A DNA stretch of 32,332 nt from a virus: positions 1 through 32,332 of the IMG/VR virus record IMGVR_UViG_3300023179_000326; one strand, 5' to 3'. A program made the position numbers and the translations under genes. The notes beneath the pieces are model-generated. The model made no database searches, was not told where the DNA came from, and saw only the letters and a list, made by a program, of their open reading frames with translations. Shown piece after piece: positions 15,907 to 24,957 of the stretch. Within the stretch, counting starts at the first letter, position 1. Each line of letters starts with the position of its first letter.

Positions 15907-18036
15907 ATGGCTCTGCCCAATCCTAATGATTTAACCAGAAGAAAGCGTGTAGCTGCTTATGAGCGACTGACTTATCAACAGTTTTTAGGTCGCAAATCAG
16001 GTGGTGGTACATACAGCCCTGCTTCTGAAAATGTATTGCCAATAGTAGCTTTGACACCTACAGCATCTGTCACACCAACTCCTACAGCTATTCCTACAAT
16101 CAATTTAACTCCAGAAAACAGCGTCATAACTGTAACTACAACTACAAACATCATAGTTGATACAGATGTTACAGATTTTACTGTGCGGTTTAGCGACACA
16201 CAATTTGTGGTGTTTACTAACAATTTTGATGTTAATAATTATTACAATTGTAAGATTACAGCATCTACAGTTAACAATGTATCTGTAGGTAAAAACCCTA
16301 TTTACGTAGAGGACAGCGGTATATTAACATCTTCTACAAATGAATTCATAACCATGTATTATGCTACAACTGGTTCTTTGATTTTGCTTGCAGCATTGAG
16401 TCAAACTGCACCAACACCTACAATAACAAGAACACCTACAGCAACACCCACACCTACTAAGACTGTTACTGCAACATCTACTGCCACAGCGACCATGACG
16501 CAAACGCCGACTGTTACACCAACTTTAACGCAAACAGCTACACCTACTCAAACTGTAACATGTACTCAAACCGCAACTGGTGAGCCTACTTCTACACCTA
16601 CAAGTACATCCACGTCAACACCGACTGTTACACCAACTTTAACAACTACTAGCACGCCGAACCCCACTGCAACACCTACACAAACTGTGACTCCTACTAA
16701 TACAGTTACGTTTACTGCAACATCTAAGGAAACAGCCACACCCACGCCTACTGAATCTGTTACAGCTACACCTACTCAAACTGTACAGATAATCTTGGAT
16801 GAAACACCGACTCCGACTCCGACTAAAACACCGACTAACACTCCAACATTAACTCCGTCAGTCACTCTTACTATTTCTTCTACACCTACAGATACTCCTA
16901 CTAATACCCCTACAGTTTCTAATACTTTAACGCCGGGTGCAACAAACACTTATACACCAGTTGCAACACAAACATCGACTGGTGCAATTTTAAATGGTTC
17001 TGACGAATCTAAGAACTATCGTACCCCTACCCCCACACCCACTATTACACCGACAATTACTATTACGAATACGCCAGAATTAATTAACAATTTGTTTACC
17101 TGCTCAAAAAATGTAGATACTGCTGAATGTTCAGCTATAAGCTTGAATAGTTCAGGTTGGACATTAGGTTCATATCAAACACGTGTAGAAAAAGTATTAG
17201 CACCTGATAACACATTAACTGCAGTGGCATACGAGTCACTTGCTAATAGTAATAGCTTTGTTTCACAAGGTTTTTCAAATTTTTGGCAGCCATTCACCAC
17301 TTATACAATTTCAATATGGGCTAAATTAATAAGCGGTGACGCTTCAATCGGTCAGATAATAAACGTTACGCGCAATTCAACAGATGATCGGGTGTTTCTC
17401 AATGTAAATGGTAATCTTACATCACAGTGGCAGAAATTTACTTTAACATTTACCACCGGTGGCTCATTTATCGGTAATTTTAAAACTGTGTTTTTCTGTG
17501 CAGATACACCAGCGGGGTGCCGGGTTGCATTGTGGGGTGCTGAGCTTTATTCCCCTGCTTTTCCAAGCCCTACAGCAACACCTACAATTTCAGTTACACG
17601 TTCTGTAACACCTACTGGTACACCGCCGCCAACATCTTCAGTGACACCCGGTATAACACCTACATTAACATACACAACTTCTAATGCAAATACATTGAAC
17701 ATAACAGTAGGTACTGGCGTGATAGAGCTTGATGTAACTAACAATGGATTTACTTATGATATTTCACAGTTTGGTACAAACAATCCAGAGCTAACATGTT
17801 ATCGTGATACAAATTATGATTTTATTATTAAAACAGCAAGTCATCCATTTGCTCTTAGAAACAGTTCATTACTTACCACAGCAGTACCTGGCACATACAA
17901 CAACAATCCTACATCAGGAAATGGATTAGGCAGTATAGTGATGTTTACTCCTAATAGCTCAACCCCCAATGAAATAATATATCAATGTACATTTCATCCT
18001 GCAATGAGTGGCAGAATAATTATTAAAGACTATTAA
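15907..18036 (+). CDS. Thr/Pro-rich modular protein with C-terminal cupredoxin-like domain (709 aa)
   Basis: A second modular protein of the same style. An N-terminal basic segment (MALPNPNDLTRRKR) leads to a small beta domain (about 70-160), then a long TPT linker (about 165-385) containing [12 protein letters not shown], the same motif as in the larger protein. A beta-sandwich of about 150 residues follows, with YTISIWAKLISGD and WQKFTLTFTTGG, resembling a carbohydrate-binding module. After another linker comes a cupredoxin-like domain (about 594-709). This has the four potential type 1 copper ligands: His646 (SHPF), and Cys694, His697 and Met700 in CTFHPAM. It lies 39 nt after the larger gene and is probably co-expressed. 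A virion fibre role is inferred. Confidence 0.75.
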   Translation: MALPNPNDLTRRKRVAAYERLTYQQFLGRKSGGGTYSPASENVLPIVALTPTASVTPTPTAIPTINLTPENSVITVTTTTNIIVDTDVTDFTVRFSDTQFVVFTNNFDVNNYYNCKITASTVNNVSVGKNPIYVEDSGILTSSTNEFITMYYATTGSLILLAALSQTAPTPTITRTPTATPTPTKTVTATSTATATMTQTPTVTPTLTQTATPTQTVTCTQTATGEPTSTPTSTSTSTPTVTPTLTTTSTPNPTATPTQTVTPTNTVTFTATSKETATPTPTESVTATPTQTVQIILDETPTPTPTKTPTNTPTLTPSVTLTISSTPTDTPTNTPTVSNTLTPGATNTYTPVATQTSTGAILNGSDESKNYRTPTPTPTITPTITITNTPELINNLFTCSKNVDTAECSAISLNSSGWTLGSYQTRVEKVLAPDNTLTAVAYESLANSNSFVSQGFSNFWQPFTTYTISIWAKLISGDASIGQIINVTRNSTDDRVFLNVNGNLTSQWQKFTLTFTTGGSFIGNFKTVFFCADTPAGCRVALWGAELYSPAFPSPTATPTISVTRSVTPTGTPPPTSSVTPGITPTLTYTTSNANTLNITVGTGVIELDVTNNGFTYDISQFGTNNPELTCYRDTNYDFIIKTASHPFALRNSSLLTTAVPGTYNNNPTSGNGLGSIVMFTPNSSTPNEIIYQCTFHPAMSGRIIIKDY

Positions 18037-18037
18037 T

Positions 18038-19297
18038 ATGAACCCCGTTACAACAGCATTAGAATTAATAGAAAGTATCATGAATGATAATTCCATCTCA
18101 TGGAAAGACAATTCAATGTATTTGACCTATGGTCCTAAAAAAGTTAATGGTGTGGAAACTGATGATTACAGCATAATATTTCATGTTAAAGATAAAAAGC
18201 CATTAAATGAATTATTGCCTGAGCAAATAATACCTTCTAGTTTTACAATAGATGATTTTGATGTTATATCTGATGTGCAAATAGGTGAGTTATGTAGTTT
18301 TTATCCTGCAGATTGTCATGATAGAACAACTTTTAATGCAGAGCCTGTTGCAACGAACAGAAGACGTACAAGACCGCTCAAAGGCGGTTCAAGCAGCATC
18401 AATTCATATGAAGGGGGGTATGTTGCTACATTAGGTTTGCTTGCTAGAGACAAATCTGATGGTCAGATTGTGGCGGTGTCCAACAATCATGTGTTTGCTG
18501 GGTCTACATTGCATCCTAGCTATCAATCTACTTTTTCCAACGTTCTGCCTTTATGCGCTATTCAACCAGCATACGAAAATGCATCATACAGAACTAATAA
18601 TGATTATATTGGTACTGTGAAAAAATTTGTACCGGTGGGCGATGTTGATTACACAAAATCTACATTAGCGGGTAACCCGCATCTGCAATATACATCATGT
18701 GATAGTGCTGTTGTTTCATTAACATCTTATGGTATTATAGATTCAAGTAGCGCGGGCATTGTTGGTTTTGACCCCGCTCCTCCGTACCCGTTTGCTACAG
18801 ATGCAGAGATTAATTCACTTTTAAACACTGGTTCTGTTAATTATGCTGCTCCTGTGTTTCGTTCTGGCAGAACATGCGGGCCAGTTGGATATCCAGGCAA
18901 CACATATTCATGTAGTTTAAGTGTATATCAGTTTGGTACGGCGTGGGTAGGTTTATACAGTGGTCACACTTCTTACTTCATAGATTCGATTTACTTGAGA
19001 GGTAATGTAACATCTGGTAGAGGCGGAGATTCAGGGTCACCAGTGCTTGCTCTAATAAACGGTACCTGGAAAGTAATAGGGCTGTTTTTTGCGGGTCCAG
19101 GAGATGTTTCTTACGGTATTGCTTGTAGAATCACTTCTGTGGCATCAAAATTAAACTTAACACATTGGGATACAAAAATGCCTACTGTGTCAGCAGTTTA
19201 CAAATTGCAGAATATTAATGCATTAGATTACGGTACAGCAAATGATGCATCTTATGTCACATTATCTGGTAGAAAATACTTTTTTGTGGCGAGATAA
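18038..19297 (+). CDS. Trypsin-fold serine protease (419 aa)
   Basis: A chymotrypsin/trypsin-fold serine protease. The catalytic triad is readable: His151 in SNNHVFAG, Asp222 in CDSAVV, and Ser332 in GRGGDSGSPV. RSGRTCGPVG (about 276-284) matches the family's KSGRTTG-like segment. An N-terminal domain of about 110 residues precedes the protease. RRRTRPLKGG (about 108-117) is a plausible basic processing or linker site. No signal peptide is visible, so it is probably carried in the virion or acts in the lysing cell. It starts 1 nt after the cupredoxin-like protein stops, so it is translationally coupled. Possible jobs are fibre maturation or host-surface digestion. The stop abuts the stop of gp43 on the other strand without a gap. 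Confidence 0.88.
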   Translation: MNPVTTALELIESIMNDNSISWKDNSMYLTYGPKKVNGVETDDYSIIFHVKDKKPLNELLPEQIIPSSFTIDDFDVISDVQIGELCSFYPADCHDRTTFNAEPVATNRRRTRPLKGGSSSINSYEGGYVATLGLLARDKSDGQIVAVSNNHVFAGSTLHPSYQSTFSNVLPLCAIQPAYENASYRTNNDYIGTVKKFVPVGDVDYTKSTLAGNPHLQYTSCDSAVVSLTSYGIIDSSSAGIVGFDPAPPYPFATDAEINSLLNTGSVNYAAPVFRSGRTCGPVGYPGNTYSCSLSVYQFGTAWVGLYSGHTSYFIDSIYLRGNVTSGRGGDSGSPVLALINGTWKVIGLFFAGPGDVSYGIACRITSVASKLNLTHWDTKMPTVSAVYKLQNINALDYGTANDASYVTLSGRKYFFVAR

Positions 19298-21889
19298 TTA
19301 ATCGCTAAGCAATTCAAATAAGTCTGTTTGAACTTGAGAGCCTGGCGATTTCAATTTCCAATTCACTGCTTCATAAAAACGCTCTATAACAGAAAAGATT
19401 ATTTTTTCAAACATTTTTTCATGGTCTGGTTCAAATAAGTCAGTAAATTCTTTTGGGTAGTTGTATTTGTATCCCATAACAGACAGTCCAAAACGGTTCG
19501 GTTGTTTCACGTAAAAATATCTAACTTTATCACCAGAAGAAAGTCTTTCATGCTTAGTACCCACATCTTGTTTATCGAGCATTAAATTGTAAAAATAAGC
19601 TGCTTTAACATGAATAGGCATGTGTTTGGCAGTATTAAAAAGGTTGCATTGTGCTGCATATTTTTCATACCCTTTAACGCCCATAACAAATGCAATGTCT
19701 TCTATGCCTAACGATTTAAATTTATCATAGGTTTCGTTAAATAGTTTATTTGTAGTTTGCAGGCTTCTAGTGAGCAACATCGTTTCAATAATCTTTTTTA
19801 CGTACGGTTTAATTGCTTTAGGCATAGTAGTTCTCACCACTTCGACACCTGTGTATTTAAATTTGTTGCATGGAATACCCTCTTCATCTAATACATGAAT
19901 AACATAGCGCTTTTTCTGTAAGAATAAGCCAGTATCTGCAATAACTTCTCTTTTAAAGTTTAGCCTACAATCATTTGAATTGAGAGAGCTTGTACCCCAT
20001 TTTTTTATTTCAACGTTTAAATAATCTTCAATGTTTTGCACTTCTTTCAAGTATTCATCAGTAACTTCATTCTTTTTGTTGAGCATTTTAATACCAAGCT
20101 TGTTAACAATGTGTTTAATAGAAATATAACTGGAATCTGTGTCGTTGTAGATGATGGGAGTGTCTTTTTCAATTTCAGCATCAGTTAAATTTGCTTTATT
20201 TTTAATATAGTCAATGAGTAATTTGTTTGATTGCTTGATGACAGCTTGTCCTGTCAAAGTAATAGATTCAGCCAACTCATCATCACCTAGCGGGCTGTGC
20301 TTATTGCCAAAGTATCCATAAATGGTATTGATTAAAATTTTAATTGTGTGTTGTTGAATATTGAGATTGTCAATATAATTCTTGTGCGATCTGTACTCTG
20401 CAGTTCCTTTTTCTAGAGCAAGTAACTTGCGCTTAGCTGCTTTTAATAATTTTTTAAGCTGTACTCGCTTTTCATAATAATGATCTACAGTTTCTGGTAT
20501 AATACCTTTTGTTTTCTGTGAAAACAATACTTTAGCTTTTGAAATGGCAATTTGCTCTTTCTTGATAAACTTGACAAAGTTCTCCTCTGAAAGTGTAAAT
20601 GATTGTCCGTTGACATGATTTATTACTACACCTTTTTCATTTTTATCAACAATTGTACCTACTTTAGTTTCTGGTGAAAGATTAAGTGTGATCATTACAT
20701 TGGGGTACAGACTGTTGGCATCAAATGACACAATGTGTTCTTGAAACCCGCGCAGTGGTTCACCCACATAAGCACCTGCATTTTGTTCATCATTACCGGG
20801 TAACAAACCTTTATTAAAGGTAGGGATACGCTTTTCATGGTGTCGGGCGCGGATAGCGCATAATCCTGTGATCACAGACAGTGAGCCAAGTGCACCTTCA
20901 AATGTTGTAAGCCCCGCATAAGCAATCATGCGAAGCAATTGCAAGTATTGTAATTTTTCTTCTAGCTGTACTAGAAGATTGACGTCTTGAATATTGTAGT
21001 CAACGAACAACTCCCAATTGTCGTCAGCTAAGCTAGACAAATTAGTATCACCATAATCTACTTTGTTTTTTCCTAATTCAATTTCGCCGATACTGTCTAA
21101 TTTGTATGATTCTCTCAATACTGGGCAAAAGCGTTTGTAAATGTCAAGATAATCAACACATGAAACACCTTCAATATGCCAATGTACTTGCTCTTTGCCG
21201 AACTTACCTGCAAACACAATAGGGCGTATGTATCTCACTGGTGAGAGTCTTTTTACTTCTTCTTCACCAAGAATTTTAGTTATACGGTTAATGATGTACG
21301 GAATATCAAAAAACTCTGAGTTCCAGCCTGAAAGGATATCTGGATAATCTGATTCAATGTAGTTTAAGAACTTAGACAGTAGCTCTTTCTCAGTCTTACA
21401 ATAGAAATACAGAGCATTGTCGTTCTTTTTTGTGTACGGTTTGAGCCCCCATGTTAAGAATTGCTTGGAAATAGAATCATAAACAGTTATGATGTTTATG
21501 ACGTGCTGGGGGTCATCTGGCTTAGGAAATTCATCAGGACTGTATGTTTCAATATCAATAAACACTGTGCGAATGTTGTGTTTGTTGAAAGACTCTTGTT
21601 CATTGTCTTTCCAGAAAGTATCAATTAGATATTGCTGCTGTACATTTAAGTTTTCAAATACTCTTGTGAGTTTATTGTCTTTAATGTATCTTGAGCGCTC
21701 AGCTTGATTACGAAATTTTTTTCTTTTAAGCTTGGTATCAAAGATGCTCGTAGTATCAGGTGTGTTGTTTGTTTCTAGATATATGTATGGTTCATATGTG
21801 GTATCTAGAGTAATGCGGTTGCCTGATTCATCCCATGTGAATAGGCGCATCAGCTGATCTCTAGGTAAATATGCTACATTTCTATACAC
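19298..21889 (-). CDS. 43: DNA polymerase, gp43-like (family B)
   Basis: An 863-residue T4 gp43-type replicative polymerase (T4 898 aa). The 3'-5' exonuclease has FIDIET with Asp112 and Glu114 (the same numbers as in T4), GWNSEFFDIPYI (Exo II) and DYNIQDVNLL (Exo III). Polymerase motifs are FDANSLYPNVM (motif A), KILINTIYGYFGNK (motif B) and YNDTDSSYI (motif C). The C-terminus QTDLFELLSD resembles a clamp-binding peptide. The start is GTG at 21889; it lies 6 nt from a TATAAT. No intein or split is seen, so it appears intact. Confidence 0.96.
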   Translation of the reverse strand: MYRNVAYLPRDQLMRLFTWDESGNRITLDTTYEPYIYLETNNTPDTTSIFDTKLKRKKFRNQAERSRYIKDNKLTRVFENLNVQQQYLIDTFWKDNEQESFNKHNIRTVFIDIETYSPDEFPKPDDPQHVINIITVYDSISKQFLTWGLKPYTKKNDNALYFYCKTEKELLSKFLNYIESDYPDILSGWNSEFFDIPYIINRITKILGEEEVKRLSPVRYIRPIVFAGKFGKEQVHWHIEGVSCVDYLDIYKRFCPVLRESYKLDSIGEIELGKNKVDYGDTNLSSLADDNWELFVDYNIQDVNLLVQLEEKLQYLQLLRMIAYAGLTTFEGALGSLSVITGLCAIRARHHEKRIPTFNKGLLPGNDEQNAGAYVGEPLRGFQEHIVSFDANSLYPNVMITLNLSPETKVGTIVDKNEKGVVINHVNGQSFTLSEENFVKFIKKEQIAISKAKVLFSQKTKGIIPETVDHYYEKRVQLKKLLKAAKRKLLALEKGTAEYRSHKNYIDNLNIQQHTIKILINTIYGYFGNKHSPLGDDELAESITLTGQAVIKQSNKLLIDYIKNKANLTDAEIEKDTPIIYNDTDSSYISIKHIVNKLGIKMLNKKNEVTDEYLKEVQNIEDYLNVEIKKWGTSSLNSNDCRLNFKREVIADTGLFLQKKRYVIHVLDEEGIPCNKFKYTGVEVVRTTMPKAIKPYVKKIIETMLLTRSLQTTNKLFNETYDKFKSLGIEDIAFVMGVKGYEKYAAQCNLFNTAKHMPIHVKAAYFYNLMLDKQDVGTKHERLSSGDKVRYFYVKQPNRFGLSVMGYKYNYPKEFTDLFEPDHEKMFEKIIFSVIERFYEAVNWKLKSPGSQVQTDLFELLSD

Positions 21890-21895
21890 AAAACA

Positions 21896-21901
21896 ATTAT
21901 A
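21896..21901 (-). promoter_or_regulatory. -10 box of gp43
   Basis: TATAAT followed by TGTTTT and the GTG start. The -35 region is poor. It fits the window-wide pattern of -10 boxes 5-9 nt from the start codon. Confidence 0.5.
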
Positions 21902-21913
21902 ACCGCTTTATTA

Positions 21914-23137
21914 TTATTTGCTAGAAATATTGTTGAGCTTGTTTAGCAACTTGCGATCCGGGTCGGCATACCCGTAATTGTACAGCTCATAATACATTTC
22001 TATATTGTCCGGATTTTCTAAGAACCTGTCTTCAGCTACTTTTCTGGCTTTGCTGCTAATGTTCATGTAACGTCCTTTCTTAGAAAGAACATCATCAATG
22101 ATATCTACCATTTCTTCCCCAGTTTTAAACTTAAATGGTGCATTTGCATATGTTACCATGTCCTGGCATGCTATAGGCAGCCCGTAGCAGCATGCTTCAA
22201 TATATTTCAAATCGCTTTTGGCTCTGTTAAAGATGCTGTCTTGCAACGGAGCCACCATCATGTTAACATTTAAATTATATATCTTTTCCGGGTAACTATA
22301 CAGTGTTTGCCAGGGGTGAAATTCAAATGTACCATTTCTTACTAATGGATGCAAAGATAGCGGGTATGCACCGAGAAATACCCATTGATATTTGTCTTTT
22401 GTCTTGGCAATAATATCTAACACATGTGCAAAATCATCATTTTGATTGACCCTGTTTTCTACATCAAAATGAGCCCCAGATCCGGCGTAGAGAATGCGCG
22501 GTTTCTTGATGTTGGCATCGTAACTTTCTGAAATTCTCTTTTCATTATAAAATCGGCCCATCCACCACTTAGGTGGAAAATTCGGTATTACAGTCACATT
22601 TTTGTTGCTAGTTTTGCTTGAATAATAATCTTTCATGAAATCGCATGTGACAGAAATTTCATCACACATTTCCATGATTTCTTGAGCTGTTTTGCGAATG
22701 GCTGGATCTGTAAATGCAGGTTTAAATTTATTGTATTCTGGAATGTCTTCAGCAAAACAGATATCATCTATTTCATATATAATTTTAAATCCAACTTTGT
22801 CGCTTATTTCGCGCAAAAACTTCATGAACCGTAATTGATGCGGTGTTGCTTGTCTCTGTACACGTACAGTTTTACACATTCTAAAATAGTTGGGGTCATA
22901 ACACATGACTGTGCTGCCATGTAAAATCATTCGTTGATTGGCATTTAGTAAATGTTCTGGCCATATTAAGCGCCAAAAACCGCAGCCGCTAAAATCGGCG
23001 TAGTAATTCAAGGCACGGGGTAAATTTAATTCTTGAGGAATGGGAGGTAAGTTATTGGTTTGCGGCTGCGGGCTTCCAATAACCGGCATTGGGAATGGAT
23101 TGGCAAATGGCGAAATAAAAGGACCAGGTGAGAACAT
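21914..23137 (-). CDS. GT-B fold glycosyltransferase (GT4-like)
   Basis: A 407-residue protein with a GT-B layout. A Pro-rich N-terminus (about 1-40) is followed by an N-terminal Rossmann half with FKIIYEIDDICF, the EIDD segment typical of GT4-like enzymes, and then VTVIPNFPPKWW, the inter-domain link. The C-terminal half has PRILYAGSGAHFD (start of the donor domain), WVFLGAYP, and the donor-loop region KSDLKYIEACCYGLPIA, matching the E-x(7)-E-like site. It lies between gp43 and gp46, an odd place for a glycosyltransferase in T4-like genomes, and points to sugar decoration as part of this phage's life cycle. Donor and acceptor are unknown. Confidence 0.72.
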   Translation of the reverse strand: MFSPGPFISPFANPFPMPVIGSPQPQTNNLPPIPQELNLPRALNYYADFSGCGFWRLIWPEHLLNANQRMILHGSTVMCYDPNYFRMCKTVRVQRQATPHQLRFMKFLREISDKVGFKIIYEIDDICFAEDIPEYNKFKPAFTDPAIRKTAQEIMEMCDEISVTCDFMKDYYSSKTSNKNVTVIPNFPPKWWMGRFYNEKRISESYDANIKKPRILYAGSGAHFDVENRVNQNDDFAHVLDIIAKTKDKYQWVFLGAYPLSLHPLVRNGTFEFHPWQTLYSYPEKIYNLNVNMMVAPLQDSIFNRAKSDLKYIEACCYGLPIACQDMVTYANAPFKFKTGEEMVDIIDDVLSKKGRYMNISSKARKVAEDRFLENPDNIEMYYELYNYGYADPDRKLLNKLNNISSK

Positions 23138-23144
23138 CGTATTA

Positions 23145-23150
23145 ATTATA
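23145..23150 (-). promoter_or_regulatory. -10 box of the GT-B glycosyltransferase
   Basis: TATAAT overlapping the stop of gp46, with 7 nt to the ATG. No good -35 was found. Confidence 0.45.
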
Positions 23151-24957
23151 ATGTATATTCTTGATAATCTACTCTTTTGGTGATGCCGTTGATCTTCTCT
23201 AAGAAGATGATGTCACCTGTTGCAGCTTTAATGCTTTCTTTACGATGGCTGATGATCATGATTGATTCATTGAACTTTTCTACACGTTCTTTGAGGATAT
23301 TAATAACTAATTCTACACCTTTTTCATCTAGACTTGAATCAAAAAGTTCATCATAAATGCTGAAATTAAATGACACATCTCCTTGTAGGCGACGTATGTC
23401 CATGAAAGCGAATAGGCAGGACAAATCTATGTTTTTTCTTTCTGCACCGCTAAAATTAAAGTATGAGCAAGGTTTACCTTTATTATCAATAATTTCTTCT
23501 TCAAAGTACTCATTAAATACGCAAGTGCAATTTGCATCCATCTTCTTGAGATAATATGCAAGCTTACTATTAAACAGCTGCAATATTTTCTTGACAATGT
23601 ATGATTTTACACCTTCTTCAGATAGCACAAATTTTGCAACATCAAGTGTGGCTAATGTCTTTTTAACTTTATCAATTTCTGAAATAATAGCGGCTTGTCT
23701 ATGTTGCTGTTCTTTGAGCAGCACATCAAAATTATTAGAATCTTTAACCAAATCATTTATGTCATTCTCAAGTGATGTCTGCCATTCTTGAAGTTGTTTT
23801 AATCTCTGTTCAAGTTCTGCTTTTTCCTTGATTTTAAATGCGTGAGCGTGAATTTGTTCCTTGATATCATGTATTTTATTTTCTAAGAGTTGTTGAGCTT
23901 TAATAAATTTAGCTTCTTCATTTTTGTATGTGGTGATTGCTTCATGTAGATTGGTAATTTCAGTTTTAACTTTTTGTTTTTCACTAGCAATATGTTTTTT
24001 ATCTACATCTTCTATACTGCGTAAACACACTGGGCATTTGTCTTTATCTGTACCAATAGAGTTTAACTTTTCTGTTAAATGTAGAATGGAGGTCTTGTTT
24101 TCTGAGATACTATGTCTGATATCTTGTAGCTTCTTATCTACAGCTGTAGATTTGTCATTAGCTGTTGTTAATTCAGTTTTTAATTTTGATGGGTCGCCTA
24201 TTTTAAAGTTGTTAAGTTTGGCCTCAATTTCAATAATTTCCTTGCTGTTGCTTTCTTTGCGGGTTTTGTATTTTTCATTCTTACGCTCCCTTTCTGCAGA
24301 AGCAGCTTCTTTTTGCTTCTCATAATTTTGTATAGTTTTTGTTACTTCATCATATTTTGCAGACTCAATGTCAAATGATTTTTTCTTTTCAGTCAGATCA
24401 AAACGAAGCAAATTAGTCATTTCACCGAAAATGCCGAGGTTAAAAATATCCTCAATAAACTTTCTCTTTTCAGCTTTTTTCTTGGCCATGAAAGGAACTG
24501 TGTTGTTAATAGTCATGATTACACAGTTTTGAAATATTTCAGGAGTGCAGTTAAAAATGTCTTGTATGTAAGTGTTAGTATTAGTTATGCTGTCTCTAGT
24601 TTTATCATCACCGTTAACGGTGATAAAACATTTGGATGGTTCTAAAGTGCGGGTAATAACTATGGTATCGTTCTTATTGGTGTCCTTAATAGATGCTTCA
24701 AGTACAACTTCGCAGTTTCTTTTATTGATATTGTTAACAATAAAGTCTTTCTTGAGCTCACGTAATGTTTCACCGAATACAGCAAAATAAACTGCATCTG
24801 CTATAGTCGATTTACCGACGCCGTTGCGCCTGTCTTCTTTATCTTTATTAACACCAGTAATAATGTGTAGCCCTTTCTTAAAGTCTACTGTTACCGGTGT
24901 AGATCCAACAGATAAAAAGTTTTTAATAGATATTTTATTAAAAGATATTTGTCTCAT
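23146..24957 (-). CDS. 46: Recombination endonuclease subunit gp46 (SbcC/Rad50-like)
   Basis: A 603-residue SMC-type ATPase, partner of gp47 in DNA end resection. The Walker A region is RRNGVGKST. Two long coiled-coil arms flank a zinc hook CPVC (in DKCPVCLRS). The signature is FSGAERKNIDLS and Walker B is FNFSIYDELFDSSLD, then ISHRKE with the D-loop/H-loop region. The start at 24957 makes an ATGA overlap with the gp47 stop and gives MRQISFNKISIKNFLSVG, matching the T4 N-terminus. An upstream ATG (24987) would add ten residues inside gp47 and is less likely. Length is close to T4 gp46 (560 aa). Confidence 0.94.
   Translation of the reverse strand: MRQISFNKISIKNFLSVGSTPVTVDFKKGLHIITGVNKDKEDRRNGVGKSTIADAVYFAVFGETLRELKKDFIVNNINKRNCEVVLEASIKDTNKNDTIVITRTLEPSKCFITVNGDDKTRDSITNTNTYIQDIFNCTPEIFQNCVIMTINNTVPFMAKKKAEKRKFIEDIFNLGIFGEMTNLLRFDLTEKKKSFDIESAKYDEVTKTIQNYEKQKEAASAERERKNEKYKTRKESNSKEIIEIEAKLNNFKIGDPSKLKTELTTANDKSTAVDKKLQDIRHSISENKTSILHLTEKLNSIGTDKDKCPVCLRSIEDVDKKHIASEKQKVKTEITNLHEAITTYKNEEAKFIKAQQLLENKIHDIKEQIHAHAFKIKEKAELEQRLKQLQEWQTSLENDINDLVKDSNNFDVLLKEQQHRQAAIISEIDKVKKTLATLDVAKFVLSEEGVKSYIVKKILQLFNSKLAYYLKKMDANCTCVFNEYFEEEIIDNKGKPCSYFNFSGAERKNIDLSCLFAFMDIRRLQGDVSFNFSIYDELFDSSLDEKGVELVINILKERVEKFNESIMIISHRKESIKAATGDIIFLEKINGITKRVDYQEYTL

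Noticed and set aside
23924-24325. Open frame on the plus strand opposite gp46 (133 codons), and others at 4591, 7690, 10467 and 27350
   Set aside because: Each lies antisense to a well-supported gene, has no plausible promoter or family signs, and is explained by low stop density in the opposite strand.
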